Assembly (NCBI GenBank): GCA_031278835.1
Contig: JAITJP010000396.1
Span: 1-5,409, forward strand
Source of the DNA: Deltaproteobacteria bacterium
Lineage (GTDB): Bacteria; Desulfobacterota; Desulfarculia; Adiutricales; Adiutricaceae
DNA length: 5,409 nt
Direction of reading: 5' to 3'
Part shown: piece by piece, positions 5,303 to 5,409 of the stretch
How the letters are laid out: each line of letters opens with the position of its first letter
Position numbering within the stretch: the stretch's first letter is position 1
Program-made: the position numbers and the translations under genes
Notes under the pieces: model-generated
Told to the model about the DNA's origin: nothing
The model's database searches: none
What the model saw: only the letters and a program-made list of their open reading frames with translations

Positions 5303-5409
5303 ATGGCTAAGATTTTACCTAGTCCCAAAGCTCCTTTGGCTTCAATGAAAAAATATCTTGACCGCCTAGCTAAACTCCAATATTGTAAAAACTTAAAAAT
5401 TCTCATTGG
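5303..5409 (+). CDS. Possible 5' end of a gene running off the window (unrecognised)
   Basis: An ATG at 5303 opens a frame without stop to the window's end (35 codons), beginning MAKILPSPKAPLASMKKYLD and continuing with a Lys/Leu-rich helix-like stretch. A second in-frame ATG is at codon 15. It lies 74 bases after the transporter's stop. There is no Shine-Dalgarno sequence, the stretch is too short to recognise a family, and a 35-codon open frame in AT-rich DNA can occur by chance. Confidence 0.3.
   Translation, partial: MAKILPSPKAPLASMKKYLDRLAKLQYCKNLKILI

Overview
The window holds three complete genes, all on the + strand, in separate transcription units. From left to right they are a membrane-anchored AAA+ ATPase of the ExeA/GspA/DamX type (568-2436), an AmpG-like muropeptide permease of the major facilitator superfamily (2601-4115), and a YhhQ-type queuosine-precursor transporter of the VUT family (4473-5228). 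A possible fourth reading frame opens at 5303 and runs off the right edge. I see no rRNA, tRNA, CRISPR array, insertion sequence or phage gene.

The host is very probably a Gram-negative bacterium. AmpG recycles periplasmic wall fragments across an inner membrane, and the ATPase is laid out with a cytoplasmic motor, one membrane helix and a periplasmic tail. The pairing of an ExeA-type ATPase with an NTF2-like C-terminal domain, and GCC/GGC-rich codons mixed with TTA leucines and T-runs, suggest Desulfobacterota (former Deltaproteobacteria). That placement is an inference from general familiarity, not a computed result.

Layout: 1-567 is non-coding as far as I can tell but rich in inverted repeats. 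It has terminator-like structures on both strands and a good sigma70-type promoter (469-497) for the ATPase gene. 2437-2600 carries a strong intrinsic terminator and a weak promoter candidate for ampG. 4116-4472 carries a GC-rich hairpin just after ampG. This passes into an AT-rich leader (about 29% GC over 4261-4440) with a TTGACA promoter whose -10 overlaps a small palindrome, ahead of the transporter gene. 5229-5409 holds a perfect hairpin and the possible partial frame.

Functionally, the first two genes share a cell-wall theme: a probable periplasm-reaching ATPase and a permease importing anhydro-muropeptides for recycling. The third salvages a modified-base precursor for tRNA queuosine and has no evident link to the others. 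The least ordinary items are the domain make-up and altered ATPase motifs of the first gene, the structured non-coding 5' region, and the long AT-rich leader of the transporter gene. None of the gene starts has a recognisable Shine-Dalgarno sequence.
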